64,000 nucleotides of DNA from Corynebacterium kroppenstedtii (GTDB taxonomy: Bacteria > Actinomycetota > Actinomycetes > Mycobacteriales > Mycobacteriaceae). Below the pieces are notes generated by a model. That model saw nothing but the letters and a program-made list of their open reading frames with translations, searched no databases and was not told the DNA's origin. The stretch spans positions 868,001 through 932,000 of the forward strand of contig NZ_CP069792.1 of the NCBI RefSeq assembly GCF_016894245.1, in the 5' to 3' direction. Below, piece by piece: positions 18,035 through 26,462 of the stretch. A program made the position numbers and the translations under genes. The stretch's first letter is position 1. Every line of letters begins with the position of its first letter.

Positions 18035-19327
18035 ATGTTCGACGTCGCCCACGCGCGTGGACTCTATGTTTGGTTAGGCGAGGGCTGGGTGTACTTAAAT
18101 GCGCACGAACAGGCGCAGATTCCGGAGCGCGTGAATACAGCGGCGACGTATTCGTTTAGGAACGCTCATTTGCGCACGGCTGTGGAGGCGGCATCGGGTA
18201 GTCATTCTCAAAGTCAGAAGTCGGGGGCACCGATCGGTGATAGCTATGTCGCATCGGCGCGCCGGGCTGTCGCTGATTTGGTGGGGGCCCGGGCAAACCA
18301 GGTGGTATTGGGCCCGTCGCGCGCGTCCTTGCTGCGTAACTTGGCGGACTGTCTGAGCCACCGCGTGGGAATTGGCACTGAGGTTGTATTGGCCCGCAGT
18401 AATGCGGATTCAGCGATTGATCCGTGGGTGCGGTCTGCCCATTTGTATGGTGCGACGGTGAAGTGGGCAGAGGCGGATCTCGCGTCGGGTGCGCTGCCGG
18501 CGTGGCAGTTTACGTCGTTAGTGTCACCGTCAACGGCTATCGTGGCGTTGCCTGCTGCTCATGCGTTGGTAGGTGCGGTGACTGATGTGGAGGCCATTTC
18601 CAGCTCAGTGCACCGTATTTCGCCGCGAGCCTGGACTATTGTCGACGCCACCGATGTGCTGCCTTACCGGCATGTGGAGATTCAGTCGTGGGGGGCCGAC
18701 GTGGTGGCTCTGGATCTGGCCCCCTTGGGCGGGCCGGAGCTTGGTGCCCTGGTGTTTCGTGATGAGGCCATGTTTGATCGTCTGCGTCCGCCGCGGCGTC
18801 GGGGTTGGGGTTCTAACCAGTCTGCGCTGGGCGTTTCCTCCGGTCAGAGGCGTGGCCGTCATGCCGGGGCCGGTGTGGTGGAGTGGGATCCTCCGCAGGC
18901 GGCGCTGTGCGGATCAGTGGCGGCGTTAGTTGACCACTGGGCGGGTCTTGACGATTCCGCGACGGGTACGCGGCGTCGACGGCTGCAGTCCACCATGCCG
19001 AAGATCGACACCTATCTCACGGCTTTAGCAGCGCATTTGGTCTACGGATTGAAGGACTTGGGCGTCTATGTCATCGGTTTCGACGATGATTCGTCGCATG
19101 TTGAACGGGTGCCGCGCATTAGTTTCATCATCTCGGGGATGTCGGCGGAGGCAGCCCAGGCGCGTTTGGCCGATAACGGCGTGATCGTGGGCGTTGCAGA
19201 GAGTGATTCCCTCTTTGACGCCATGGGGGTCACCGAGTCCGGCGGGGCGTTGACGGTCGGGCTGGCGCCGTATAATACCGCCCACGACGTTGACCACCTG
19301 TTGAGATCGGTCTCGGTTCTCCGGTGA
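18035..19327 (+). CDS. class-V aminotransferase / cysteine desulfurase-fold protein apparently lacking the PLP lysine
   Basis: A 430-residue protein with the aminotransferase class-V layout: the substrate-side segment YVASARRAVADLVGA, cofactor-face Asp in IVDATDVLPY, and the C-terminal small domain. At the point where family members have SxHKxxGPxGxGxL, it reads DLAPLGGPELGALVF (residues 227-241). The Schiff-base Lys therefore aligns with Pro230 and the preceding His with Ala229. It may be a non-catalytic or altered enzyme. Position beside wzm and the downstream quinone oxidoreductase matches Rv3778c/Rv3777 synteny. The ATG 18035 has AAGGAAAGG upstream. Function in wall galactan export is only suggested by context. 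Confidence 0.8.
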   Translation: MFDVAHARGLYVWLGEGWVYLNAHEQAQIPERVNTAATYSFRNAHLRTAVEAASGSHSQSQKSGAPIGDSYVASARRAVADLVGARANQVVLGPSRASLLRNLADCLSHRVGIGTEVVLARSNADSAIDPWVRSAHLYGATVKWAEADLASGALPAWQFTSLVSPSTAIVALPAAHALVGAVTDVEAISSSVHRISPRAWTIVDATDVLPYRHVEIQSWGADVVALDLAPLGGPELGALVFRDEAMFDRLRPPRRRGWGSNQSALGVSSGQRRGRHAGAGVVEWDPPQAALCGSVAALVDHWAGLDDSATGTRRRRLQSTMPKIDTYLTALAAHLVYGLKDLGVYVIGFDDDSSHVERVPRISFIISGMSAEAAQARLADNGVIVGVAESDSLFDAMGVTESGGALTVGLAPYNTAHDVDHLLRSVSVLR

Positions 19328-19364
19328 CTGGACTCCGCTGACCAGGGCCAGCCGGCGGGCCATT

Positions 19365-20381
19365 TTATTCCACGGTCAGCACGATTTTTCCGGTGACCTC
19401 ACGGGATTTCAGTAGCCGGTGGGCCTCTGCCGCGTCGGCAATGGGAAGTGTTTTCGTCACCTGGGCGGACACGGTTCCGTCCTCCAAGAGAGGCCAGACA
19501 TGTTTGATCGTGTCCGCGACGACGGCGGCTTTATCGTCAAGGGAGCGGCCGCGCACATTCGTCGCCGTGATCGACCCTCTCTTGGACAGCAACCGTCCGA
19601 TATTAAGCTCGCCCTTGACTCCACCTTGCATACCGATGATGACAAGATGGCCTTTCTCACCCAACGCTTTCACGTTGCTATCCAGGTATTTCGCGCCCAT
19701 GATATCCAGGATGATGTCGGCACCACCGTGCTCTTTCATGACAGCAACGAAGTCGTCGTCCTTGTAGTTGATGAGGATATCCGCGCCCAAGGAGCGGCAC
19801 AGCTCCAAGTTGTTGGCGTTGCCTGCCGTGGTGGCAACAGTCAGCCCCATCGCGTGGGCCAACTGAATGGCGAACGTGCCGATGCCGCCCGACCCACCGT
19901 GGATCAGGACGGTCTGGCCTTGCTGCATGCCAGCGACCATCCCCAGGTTCGACCACACTGTCGCCGCAACTTCAATCACACCCGCCGTATCGGTGAGCGA
20001 CCATCCGCGTGGTACGGGAAAGAGCTGGGTAATGGGCACAGCAACACGTTCGGCATATCCGCCACCAGCCAAAAGCATTCCACATTCATCGCCGACGCTC
20101 CACTGTCTGGCAGGTTGCTCGTCGGATTGCTCGCTGAATTCGTGTGACGACTCCAGGGGCGGCCCGAATGCTTCGATAGTTCCCGCGGCTTCGAGCCCGA
20201 TGATGTTCGACGCGCCGGGTGGTGGCGGGTAATGCCCGGCGGCTTGGAGAACATCGCCGCGGTTGACACCGGCGGCGCGTATACGCACGAGGACTTCCCC
20301 GGGGCCGGGGGTTGGGTCGTCGGTGTCTGTCCACTTCAATGACGTTGGGTCACTGGTGTCGTGTTGAATAATTGCCTTCAT
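19365..20381 (-). CDS. NADPH:quinone oxidoreductase, zinc-less MDR family
   Basis: A 338-residue medium-chain reductase of the QOR/PIG3 group. The N-terminal half has AAGVNRGDVLQAAGHYPPPP, and the Rossmann motif is HGGSGGIGTFAIQLA near residue 158. No structural-zinc cysteines are visible. It would reduce quinones or similar carbonyl compounds with NADPH in the cytoplasm. It converges on the class-V aminotransferase relative, a neighbourhood shared with Rv3777. The ATG 20381 is well placed. Confidence 0.9.
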   Translation of the reverse strand: MKAIIQHDTSDPTSLKWTDTDDPTPGPGEVLVRIRAAGVNRGDVLQAAGHYPPPPGASNIIGLEAAGTIEAFGPPLESSHEFSEQSDEQPARQWSVGDECGMLLAGGGYAERVAVPITQLFPVPRGWSLTDTAGVIEVAATVWSNLGMVAGMQQGQTVLIHGGSGGIGTFAIQLAHAMGLTVATTAGNANNLELCRSLGADILINYKDDDFVAVMKEHGGADIILDIMGAKYLDSNVKALGEKGHLVIIGMQGGVKGELNIGRLLSKRGSITATNVRGRSLDDKAAVVADTIKHVWPLLEDGTVSAQVTKTLPIADAAEAHRLLKSREVTGKIVLTVE

Positions 20382-20510
20382 GACGTCGAGTGTAGAGGCG
20401 TGGGTTCGTCGTGCGCAGGCGTATATTTCGATACGCTATGGGTAAGTCGTGCTAATAGCTAGATGTGTTGCTTCCGGCAACCGGTACAGCGATGAACAGA
20501 AGGAAAGCCC

Positions 20511-21635
20511 ATGCCTCGCTCCTCGGATAACTGGAATAACGATAAGTCGACGTCTGATTCGGACGGTTTCGGGTATTCGCACTCGTCAGATGGGGGTGGC
20601 GACGCGTGGGGTGATGCGGGGGAGCGCTCCAACGGAGGCGTCCCGCTGAAATACGGCTACCAACCAAATGACAACTCCCAACAGTCGGGTAGCGGTAGTG
20701 CAGCCGCCAAGGATGCGAACTATGACGTGACCGAAACGACGGAGTTTCAGCCATCACCTCCGGGGGCATCTGCTGCTCAGCAAGGGCAATATGGGCAGAC
20801 GTATGGGCAGTCCCAGAATGGTGCCCAGGGATATGGACAGGGCTACGCGCAGGGGTATGGTGTGTCGCAACAAGGCCAGTACCAGCAGCCGAACCAGTAT
20901 TCGACGCAATATGGTCAAGGCCAACAGTACGGGCAGCAATATTCCCAGGGCCAGCAATATGGCCAGCAACAATACGATCAGCAGCAGTACCCCGGTAGTG
21001 CTGCGTATGGATCTCGCGCCGGTTCCGCGTCGGTGGGGGCGAGTTCGGGTTCATCAGGATTTCCGCTGGGGAAAGTCTTAGCCCTCGTCGCTGCGGTGGT
21101 GGCGCTCGTGGCCGTGGTGGGCCTGTTCTTCTTCGGACGGGAACAGGGTTGGTTTAATACGTCGAATAATGAGGCCAGCTCTTCTCAATCGCGCGAGGTT
21201 GGACAAGATAATGGCAATGCTCAGAATCCCGGCAATCAGGGCCAAAACACCACCGCCGGTCAGAACGGCAGCAATGGTAACGACGGTCAAGCGTCGGATC
21301 GAGATACGAGTGGCGGAGGGGACGATTCGTCGAAACGCCCCCAATACCCCGATTTGCCGTCGGGAGTCTCTCCCGCAAATAATTCGGCAGAAAACAATGA
21401 ACCAGCTGGGAACTTAAACAACGTGTATGTACTGGGTGGGCTCACAACGAAACCTTTTGCAAGGAATGTTCGGGATGCTTACGTACGGAATTATCTTTCG
21501 ACGGGCGAACTGAATACCACGGTAAAGGGTGTGTATAGCCCAGATACTAAGCTCACTTATGACATGGATTGTGTTGATAATGGCCAGTATGTGCGGTGTG
21601 ACGGTGGCAATAATGCGGTCGTCATTATCGACTAA
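20511..21635 (+). CDS. YGQ-repeat single-pass membrane protein with small C-terminal exported domain
   Basis: A 374-residue protein. Residues 1-85 are polar. Residues about 85-165 are a low-complexity Tyr/Gly/Gln array (units such as QQYGQQYSQGQQYGQQ). One membrane helix lies at 186-209 (VLALVAAVVALVAVVGLFFF), followed by an Asn/Gly/Ser linker. The C-terminal approximately 70 residues form a compact domain with two cysteines (DCVDNGQYVRCDG). The next gene has the same overall plan and a related C-terminal domain. N-in topology is likely. A repeat covers its stop codon. I do not recognise a named family; a role at the envelope is inferred from topology and the lipoprotein neighbour. Confidence 0.8.
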   Translation: MPRSSDNWNNDKSTSDSDGFGYSHSSDGGGDAWGDAGERSNGGVPLKYGYQPNDNSQQSGSGSAAAKDANYDVTETTEFQPSPPGASAAQQGQYGQTYGQSQNGAQGYGQGYAQGYGVSQQGQYQQPNQYSTQYGQGQQYGQQYSQGQQYGQQQYDQQQYPGSAAYGSRAGSASVGASSGSSGFPLGKVLALVAAVVALVAVVGLFFFGREQGWFNTSNNEASSSQSREVGQDNGNAQNPGNQGQNTTAGQNGSNGNDGQASDRDTSGGGDDSSKRPQYPDLPSGVSPANNSAENNEPAGNLNNVYVLGGLTTKPFARNVRDAYVRNYLSTGELNTTVKGVYSPDTKLTYDMDCVDNGQYVRCDGGNNAVVIID

Positions 21636-21653
21636 AACGTCATCATTATCGAC
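21622..21653. repeat. 21-bp-spaced direct repeat across a stop codon
   Basis: TCATTATCGAC occurs at 21622-21632 and 21643-21653. The first copy encodes the last residues, and the TAA stop (21633-21635) lies between the two copies. GACGGTGGC is also repeated (21600, 21651), so the 3' end of the gene looks duplicated. Confidence 0.7.
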
Positions 21654-21839
21654 GGTGGCGATGCCGATGACGGGACGCGCTTAGAGTTTGCACATAGAGC
21701 ATGTGATTGGAGCGCGTACTTCCCCTGGGTATACGCTTGTTAGGAATGCTAATGCGCGCCTGTATTGTATAAATTGCTATAGATTGCGCATAATAAAGCT
21801 TTCGGGAAAGGTGACAACCGCGTAGGGCATAGGTGACTC

Positions 21840-22967
21840 ATGGGCAGACATGCGAACAAGCACGCGCGTTCTGCTCGTGACGAATCTAGCCAACGGTGGT
21901 TCACGAACCACATCGAGCCGGCGGATTCCGCGTCGCAAAACCACGCTGGTGAGGGCGAGGGACAGAAAAATAGCCGACAGTATCCTCCGCATCAGAGCAC
22001 ATTACGGGGTGGCAAACAGGTCACTGTCGCGGAATTGTTGGCCCGTGGAAGGCGGGGCTCTGAGGCCCCCAGCAGGTCCACCACGACGACGAGTCGCAAG
22101 CAGGATGCGGATGTTCGAGGCAACCGTAAGACGCGGGACAAGTCCGTTTCGCACACTCCCCGCACACTGTCCCCTAAGGAATTAGGAACACCGCAGCGTT
22201 ACATTCCGGACCGGGCCCGCTCGGCGTCGGCACCAAGCCTGTCCCCCGCGAAGAGGCCGACCGTTACAACGGAACCGGACAAACGAGCTCCAGCCGCGCC
22301 TAGTCCGAAAAAACCTGACACCTCCGATTCCCGCGTCTCTCGTCGGCCTTCTGGCTCGAGACCAGCCAAGTCGTCCGTCCCGGTGAGCCTGTCGACACGT
22401 CGTCGGCACTCAGTTGCTGCAGCGTCCATCGGTGTTGGTGTTGTCGCCTGCGCGGTATTCGGCGGAACGTTCGCCGCATGGCAATCAGGCGTTTTAGGGA
22501 GCCCCTGGTCCTCGGATAGCCACCACACAGCCTCAAATACTGCGAATGACCAGAACACCCAAGAGACCGGCGGCGGTGGCGATGGGAACAAAGAACGCAG
22601 TTCCACACACCAACAAGGTGATGGTGAACCGAAGGGCGATCAGGAGGTCCGGCTGTCCACCATCAAAAATCGGCCAACAACAGCGTCACTTCCCGACGAT
22701 GCCATCCCCGCCAACGCGGCCGCCATTCAAGATGACGAGGCGGGGCAGCTTAACCTGGCGTACACCGGGTCCGATAGCACTCCGGCAGCGTTTGCGGTGG
22801 CAACGCGGAGGGTCTTCGCCCAGCAGTACGTCAAAACGCTGAGTACAAATATGACGGTGGACGTAAAAAGCCCAGTCAGTGGGCGGAATATCGCGATGAA
22901 TTGCCGCGATAATGGTGGCTTTGTTACTTGTGAGGGTCCGGACGACGAAAGGGTTTACATTCAATGA
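21840..22967 (+). CDS. single-pass membrane protein paralogous in plan to the upstream gene
   Basis: A 375-residue protein. Residues 1-185 are basic, Ser/Arg/Pro-rich and disordered. A membrane helix lies at about 190-213 (VAAASIGVGVVACAVFGGTFAAW), followed by a Gly/Asn/Thr linker. The C-terminal domain (about 304-375) contains MNCRDNGGFVTCEG, directly comparable with MDCVDNGQYVRCDG of the upstream protein; both also share an NTTV/NMTV segment and a SP motif. An AGGTGA precedes ATG 21840. Its stop overlaps the start of the SxxK lipoprotein gene as ATGATG, so the two are almost certainly co-translated. Function unknown. Confidence 0.8.
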   Translation: MGRHANKHARSARDESSQRWFTNHIEPADSASQNHAGEGEGQKNSRQYPPHQSTLRGGKQVTVAELLARGRRGSEAPSRSTTTTSRKQDADVRGNRKTRDKSVSHTPRTLSPKELGTPQRYIPDRARSASAPSLSPAKRPTVTTEPDKRAPAAPSPKKPDTSDSRVSRRPSGSRPAKSSVPVSLSTRRRHSVAAASIGVGVVACAVFGGTFAAWQSGVLGSPWSSDSHHTASNTANDQNTQETGGGGDGNKERSSTHQQGDGEPKGDQEVRLSTIKNRPTTASLPDDAIPANAAAIQDDEAGQLNLAYTGSDSTPAAFAVATRRVFAQQYVKTLSTNMTVDVKSPVSGRNIAMNCRDNGGFVTCEGPDDERVYIQ

Positions 22968-23941
22968 TGGGCAACATACCTGGAACGGATGCTTCTGGAA
23001 CGGATGCTTCACGCTCGCACCGTCGTCGCCGGTTGCGCATGTGTGTCGCCGGACTGATCGCGTCGGGTGTGATGTTGTCTTCATGCACAATCGGGGGCTC
23101 GGACCAGGCTAAGTCCACACCATCGTCGGTGCCGGAAAACGTTGATACGTTGCCATCCAGCGTGCCCGGCCCGCACCCATCCATTGAAAATACGGAGGCA
23201 GGCACCCCGAAGTTATCGGGTAAAGCCGACGCGCCCATGCAAGAAGCGGTTGACCAGGTTATTAAGAAACACGGGGGAATGGCGGAGCTGGCCGTCTCTG
23301 ATGGCAAGCAGGTCCGACGTTTCGGGCATGTCGATCCCTACCCCGCGTGGTCGTCCATCAAGGTGCCGTTGGCTATTGCTGCGCTCCGCAATAACAATTC
23401 CGACGACATCCAGGCGGACGTTCGGGATGCTATTCGTGCTTCCGATAACGACGCCGCCGACGCTTTATGGCAATCGTTGGGCGGCGGTGAAGCCTCCGGG
23501 CAAGCGGTCCACCAGGTTTTAGCTGACGGTGGTAACCCCAACACGAAGGTACAGATCGACGCAATTCGCCCCCACTATTCAGGCTTTGGCCAAACACAGT
23601 GGCCCGTGGAGGACTCTGCCCTGTTTGCGGCGAATCTTCCCTGCATGCCGGGCGCAGAATTCGTCATCGACCAAATGGGCGAGATTAATTCCGACCAGCG
23701 TTGGGGCCTGGGCACTATTCCCGGCGCTCGTTTTAAAGGCGGATGGGGACCAGATGAAGATGGCGCCTATTTGGTCAGGCAGATAGGGTTTTTCGACGGC
23801 CCAACGGGACGAATAGCCGTTGCCTTAGCAGCTCACCCCTCGGATGGAACGTATGAGACGGGACAATCTGCTTTGAATGACCTTGCTGCTGTGGTGAAGG
23901 CGCATCAGAAAGAGTTCACACCCGCGCAGTGCGGTAAATAA
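22964..23941 (+). CDS. lipoprotein with class A beta-lactamase/SxxK serine hydrolase fold
   Basis: A 325-residue protein with a basic N-region, hydrophobic core and lipobox LSSC near residue 42, so it is probably a membrane-anchored lipoprotein. Catalytic-type motifs: SSIK (Ser130, Lys133), SDN (160-162) and KGG (258-260). I see no clear equivalent of the class A general-base Glu in an ExxLN motif, so beta-lactam hydrolysis is doubtful. A peptidoglycan-binding or peptidase role is possible. It is translationally coupled to the upstream membrane protein. ATG 22964 or the adjacent ATG 22967 starts it. Confidence 0.85.
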   Translation: MMGNIPGTDASGTDASRSHRRRRLRMCVAGLIASGVMLSSCTIGGSDQAKSTPSSVPENVDTLPSSVPGPHPSIENTEAGTPKLSGKADAPMQEAVDQVIKKHGGMAELAVSDGKQVRRFGHVDPYPAWSSIKVPLAIAALRNNNSDDIQADVRDAIRASDNDAADALWQSLGGGEASGQAVHQVLADGGNPNTKVQIDAIRPHYSGFGQTQWPVEDSALFAANLPCMPGAEFVIDQMGEINSDQRWGLGTIPGARFKGGWGPDEDGAYLVRQIGFFDGPTGRIAVALAAHPSDGTYETGQSALNDLAAVVKAHQKEFTPAQCGK

Positions 23942-23960
23942 CTTCTCTGCGTATCGCGCC

Positions 23961-23976
23961 GGGAAGGAGCCTTCCC
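23961..23976 (+). terminator. terminator-like hairpin
   Basis: GGGAAGG and CCTTCCC are perfect inverted halves about 20 bases after the lipoprotein stop. No T-run follows, so this is a weak candidate. Confidence 0.35.
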
Positions 23977-24126
23977 CGAGCTTGGTGTTGCCGCTCCAGA
24001 TGGGCTAGCATGGTTACGTTGTGCTGAGAGCACTCCGCCATTTCTTGTCGTCTTCGACGGTTGATGTCGTTGATCGGCGCTGTCGACGGTGAAGGGAGCT
24101 AACGCACAGCACATACATAACCGCTT

Positions 24127-24212
24127 GGAGGTATGGCAGAGCGGCCGAATGCACTCGCCTTGAAAGCGAGCGTCCCTAACACGGACCGGGGGTTCAAATC
24201 CCTCTACCTCCG
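24127..24212 (+). tRNA. tRNA-Ser (anticodon UGA)
   Basis: An 86-base tRNA. The acceptor GGAGGTA pairs with TACCTCC, the anticodon stem CTCGC/GCGAG encloses the loop with TGA, there is a long variable arm, and the T-loop is GGTTCAAATCC. CCA is not encoded. A strong terminator follows, and an accessory segment begins directly behind it. Confidence 0.97.
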
Positions 24213-24217
24213 CAGTG

Positions 24218-24259
24218 ATCCCCAGCGTGCGGGCCGATGTCGGCCTCGTCGCTGGGGAT
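24218..24259 (+). terminator. rho-independent terminator of tRNA-Ser
   Basis: ATCCCCAGCG (24218-24227) pairs with CGCTGGGGAT (24250-24259), with an internal GGCCGA/TCGGCC type stem, followed by GTTTTG. Confidence 0.85.
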
Positions 24260-24341
24260 GTTTTGTGTCACCCGACCCTCATCATGTTCAGCCCGCTCGC
24301 CGCGTTAGTGGCTCGGGCTGATTTTCATTCTGGGGAGAATC

Positions 24342-24554
24342 GTGGTGGCGTGTTATTACAAACCTGGGTTCAATCTCGAAGAGCAAGTTCAGGAATTATC
24401 CGACCGTGGTCTCGTCTTAAATGACATATCCCGAGCTGAAGAGCAGGTTCGTCGGATCGGCTACTACCGTTTGAGCAGCTACTCGCACCCTTTTAGACAG
24501 AAAGACGCAAGACGCATGTCGAGCTTGGTTAGCGGGGCAAAACAACCTGGATAG
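24342..24554 (+). pseudogene. remnant of an Abi_2 (AbiD/AbiF-like) abortive-infection gene
   Basis: A 70-codon fragment starting at GTG 24342 behind GGGGAGA. The segment YYKPGFNLEEQVQELSDRGL and the following YYRLSSYSHPFR match the N-terminus of Abi_2 phage-defence proteins, which normally run to about 300 residues. After QKDARRMSS the similarity stops and the frame ends, so only the first approximately 50 residues survive. It lies directly downstream of a tRNA gene, a typical island entry point. The fragment is unlikely to be functional. Confidence 0.7.
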
Positions 24555-24606
24555 TAAACTGGGGAAGAGTCCGAGTAGATCAGACCGTGACAGGAGTCCC
24601 AAAACA

Positions 24607-24837
24607 ATGTCTCCCAAGGTTCAGTACGCAATTCAAGTCCTTCTGATCCTCGGAAGCTTGCTGGCCGCTTATATTATCGCCAACGCTGCTGACATAGAAG
24701 AAAGCTATAGGAGCCGAGTTCTTCTCTTAGGGGTTACAGTCGGTTCTATCGTCGCGATTCTCTTCAATCTCGCAGTCGATAGAAAGAGGCGTAAAGTCTC
24801 TCGCGACTCGAAGCAGTTAAAGACTGTGACGTTTTAA
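24607..24837 (+). CDS. small two-helix membrane protein, unknown function
   Basis: A 76-residue protein with two predicted membrane helices (VLLILGSLLAAYIIANA and VLLLGVTVGSIVAILFNLAV) and a basic tail (RKRRKVSRDSK). AGGAG lies 11 bases before ATG 24607. It sits between an Abi_2 remnant and an orphan gene in the tRNA-Ser segment. No family recognised; it could be an accessory or phage-derived protein. Confidence 0.6.
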   Translation: MSPKVQYAIQVLLILGSLLAAYIIANAADIEESYRSRVLLLGVTVGSIVAILFNLAVDRKRRKVSRDSKQLKTVTF

Positions 24838-25039
24838 TAGGCGGGTCTTGTGGCATTTACCCTCACCGGTGAGATCGTGCAATTGCGCATAGAAGAACGG
24901 ACGACTCATCCAACAACTCGCCCAGCCAACATGGCATTGCCTGGCGATGGTGAGTGGATTATCAGGCAGTTGCGGTTGTGTGTGCAGTCACCATTCCAGC
25001 ATTTTCTTTGGTGCTATTTGCTGAGGTTCCGGATCATGA

Positions 25040-25480
25040 TCAGTCGCCAATGGATCCCAGAGGGAACCCCCGGCCATCGCTCGACACATTAACGGCTTCT
25101 ACTTGACTGGTAAATTCCCTAGGTACTGTCTCTTCACCCAAAGCTAGGTCATACCATAGCCTAGACATGTTAGACCCTTCACTGGCGGGCTCGTCAACGT
25201 CTTTAGCCACACATGAAAGGCTATACAAACCCCATTCAGATTCATCAAATGGATAAGTTCCAAAGTCTCGCATATCCCTACGGAAATCTTGCATCAGGAC
25301 TTCGCGAGCTAATGAATCTCCTCCATGTGTGATTTCGTCAGTTACATAGAGTATCTCTGTGATCTCTCGAGCCTTATCTACCCTTTTCAAATACTGTTTA
25401 TGAAATCGTTCAAGATCTGACTCTCGAGCGAGGAAGTAAGTTGTAAAAAGAAGAGTCTCGCCCAACATAAATCGGATCAC
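25040..25480 (-). CDS. orphan soluble protein in AT-richer accessory segment
   Basis: A 146-residue, acidic, predicted soluble protein (MIRFMLGETLLFTTYFLARESD...). No domain recognised. The start is taken at GTG 25480 with GTAGG upstream; ATG 25468 is an alternative without a ribosome-binding site. Codon choice is noticeably more A/T-rich than the surrounding core genes, consistent with horizontal origin. It is the only leftward gene of the tRNA-Ser segment. Confidence 0.5.
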   Translation of the reverse strand: MIRFMLGETLLFTTYFLARESDLERFHKQYLKRVDKAREITEILYVTDEITHGGDSLAREVLMQDFRRDMRDFGTYPFDESEWGLYSLSCVAKDVDEPASEGSNMSRLWYDLALGEETVPREFTSQVEAVNVSSDGRGFPLGSIGD

Positions 25481-25815
25481 TACCTACCGTGAAAGCTTCA
25501 GAATTATTTTACCGCGCCGGGGTGTCACAATTTTTTTAATGTACATCATTTCCGAACTGTTCTGTGTAAAAATCCCCGCCGGCTTTTGGCTCTTAACCCT
25601 GAAATTCTTTCGTGCATAACGAGAGACGTTAATTAGTCACCAGGAAAACGGTGACATGCACGCTAGCGCGGTATCCACCGACCCTCTTCTCCCATCGCCG
25701 AGCGTCGGTGGTCGCACAGTGACTGACTACGGCCACACTGGGGAACCATTGCTGTAAAAAACGCGTCAATACCTCTTGTCGATGACACTCAACGAGTAGA
25801 AAGGGGGTAAAAAGC
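25481..25815. other. AT-rich gap in the accessory segment
   Basis: A 335-base stretch with runs of A and T and no convincing coding frame. It separates the leftward orphan from two overlapping rightward small genes and probably holds promoters of both. Nothing else is recognised. Confidence 0.5.
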
Positions 25816-26142
25816 ATGGATACAGAAGCGTGGCTTCGGCTCGTGCAACTGTTCATCGCCGCTGGCGGCCTTGTGGCCGTATTCCATACACTATGGCAAA
25901 AATGGCTTAGTGATAACCGAGCCGAGTGGTGGAAACGCTTCACCTGGGCAGTAGAAAACGCAAACAATGAAACAGCAACAAATGAAACAAGGAAAGCAGT
26001 GGATATCGAGCTGGGCGACCTCTACGACAGCTCCTTAGCGGGTCAAACCGAACGAGAGCTGATAGACAAGTTTTATCAGTCAACCCATGATTGCGGTGCA
26101 AGCGATAGCATGAAAGGAAAGGATGGTGAAGACAATGACTGA
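25816..26142 (+). CDS. small single-pass membrane protein
   Basis: A 108-residue protein with one N-terminal hydrophobic helix (WLRLVQLFIAAGGLVAVFHTLW), then a charged helical tail (KWLSDNRAEWWKRFTWAVENA). AGAAAGGGGG precedes ATG 25816. Its 3' end overlaps the next small gene, so the two form a pair. The layout resembles small proteins of corynebacterial prophage-like islands, but no named family is recognised. Confidence 0.65.
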   Translation: MDTEAWLRLVQLFIAAGGLVAVFHTLWQKWLSDNRAEWWKRFTWAVENANNETATNETRKAVDIELGDLYDSSLAGQTERELIDKFYQSTHDCGASDSMKGKDGEDND

Positions 26143-26314
26143 TTGGACTGATACCCACCGTAAGGCCATTCGCCACTCTGAGAGTCTCGGAGAAACACCA
26201 CCGCGACAGTCCTACATCTCTGCTGGTCTAACGCCCCCGGAGAAAGCGACTGACGAATACCAACCCGCCCCACTGTGGCGACGCTTCATCAATTCCCTAA
26301 AACCCGTGTGGTAA
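26123..26314 (+). CDS. small hypothetical protein overlapping the upstream gene
   Basis: A 63-residue, basic, soluble protein (MVKTMTDWTDTHRKAIRHSE...). The start could be ATG 26123 or ATG 26135; both lie behind AAAGGAAAGG inside the 3' end of the preceding gene. Translational coupling is likely. A terminator follows. Function unknown. Confidence 0.55.
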   Translation: MVKTMTDWTDTHRKAIRHSESLGETPPRQSYISAGLTPPEKATDEYQPAPLWRRFINSLKPVW

Positions 26315-26326
26315 CCACAGACTATC

Positions 26327-26353
26327 GAGCCCCCGCCCTGGTGGCGGGGGCTT
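26327..26353 (+). terminator. rho-independent-type hairpin
   Basis: GAGCCCCCGCC and GGCGGGGGCTTC form a strong GC stem with a short loop right after the small gene pair. It lies between converging genes and may serve both strands. Confidence 0.75.
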
Positions 26354-26462
26354 CGTCGTCTCGGCCTAGGGACATGGTCCCGGCGGAATTGCTCCACTGT
26401 GATTGCTGCGTCAGATGCGCATCAAGCACAGTGGCGCCTCATGCACAGAATCGGCGCTGTAT

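Noticed and set aside
24850-25092. 80-codon rightward frame in the tRNA-Ser segment
   Set aside because: No recognisable features; overlaps the leftward orphan; weak ribosome-binding site.
24195-26400. Attachment-site repeat of the tRNA-Ser 3' end
   Set aside because: Looked for a second copy of the tRNA end downstream; none was seen in the window.
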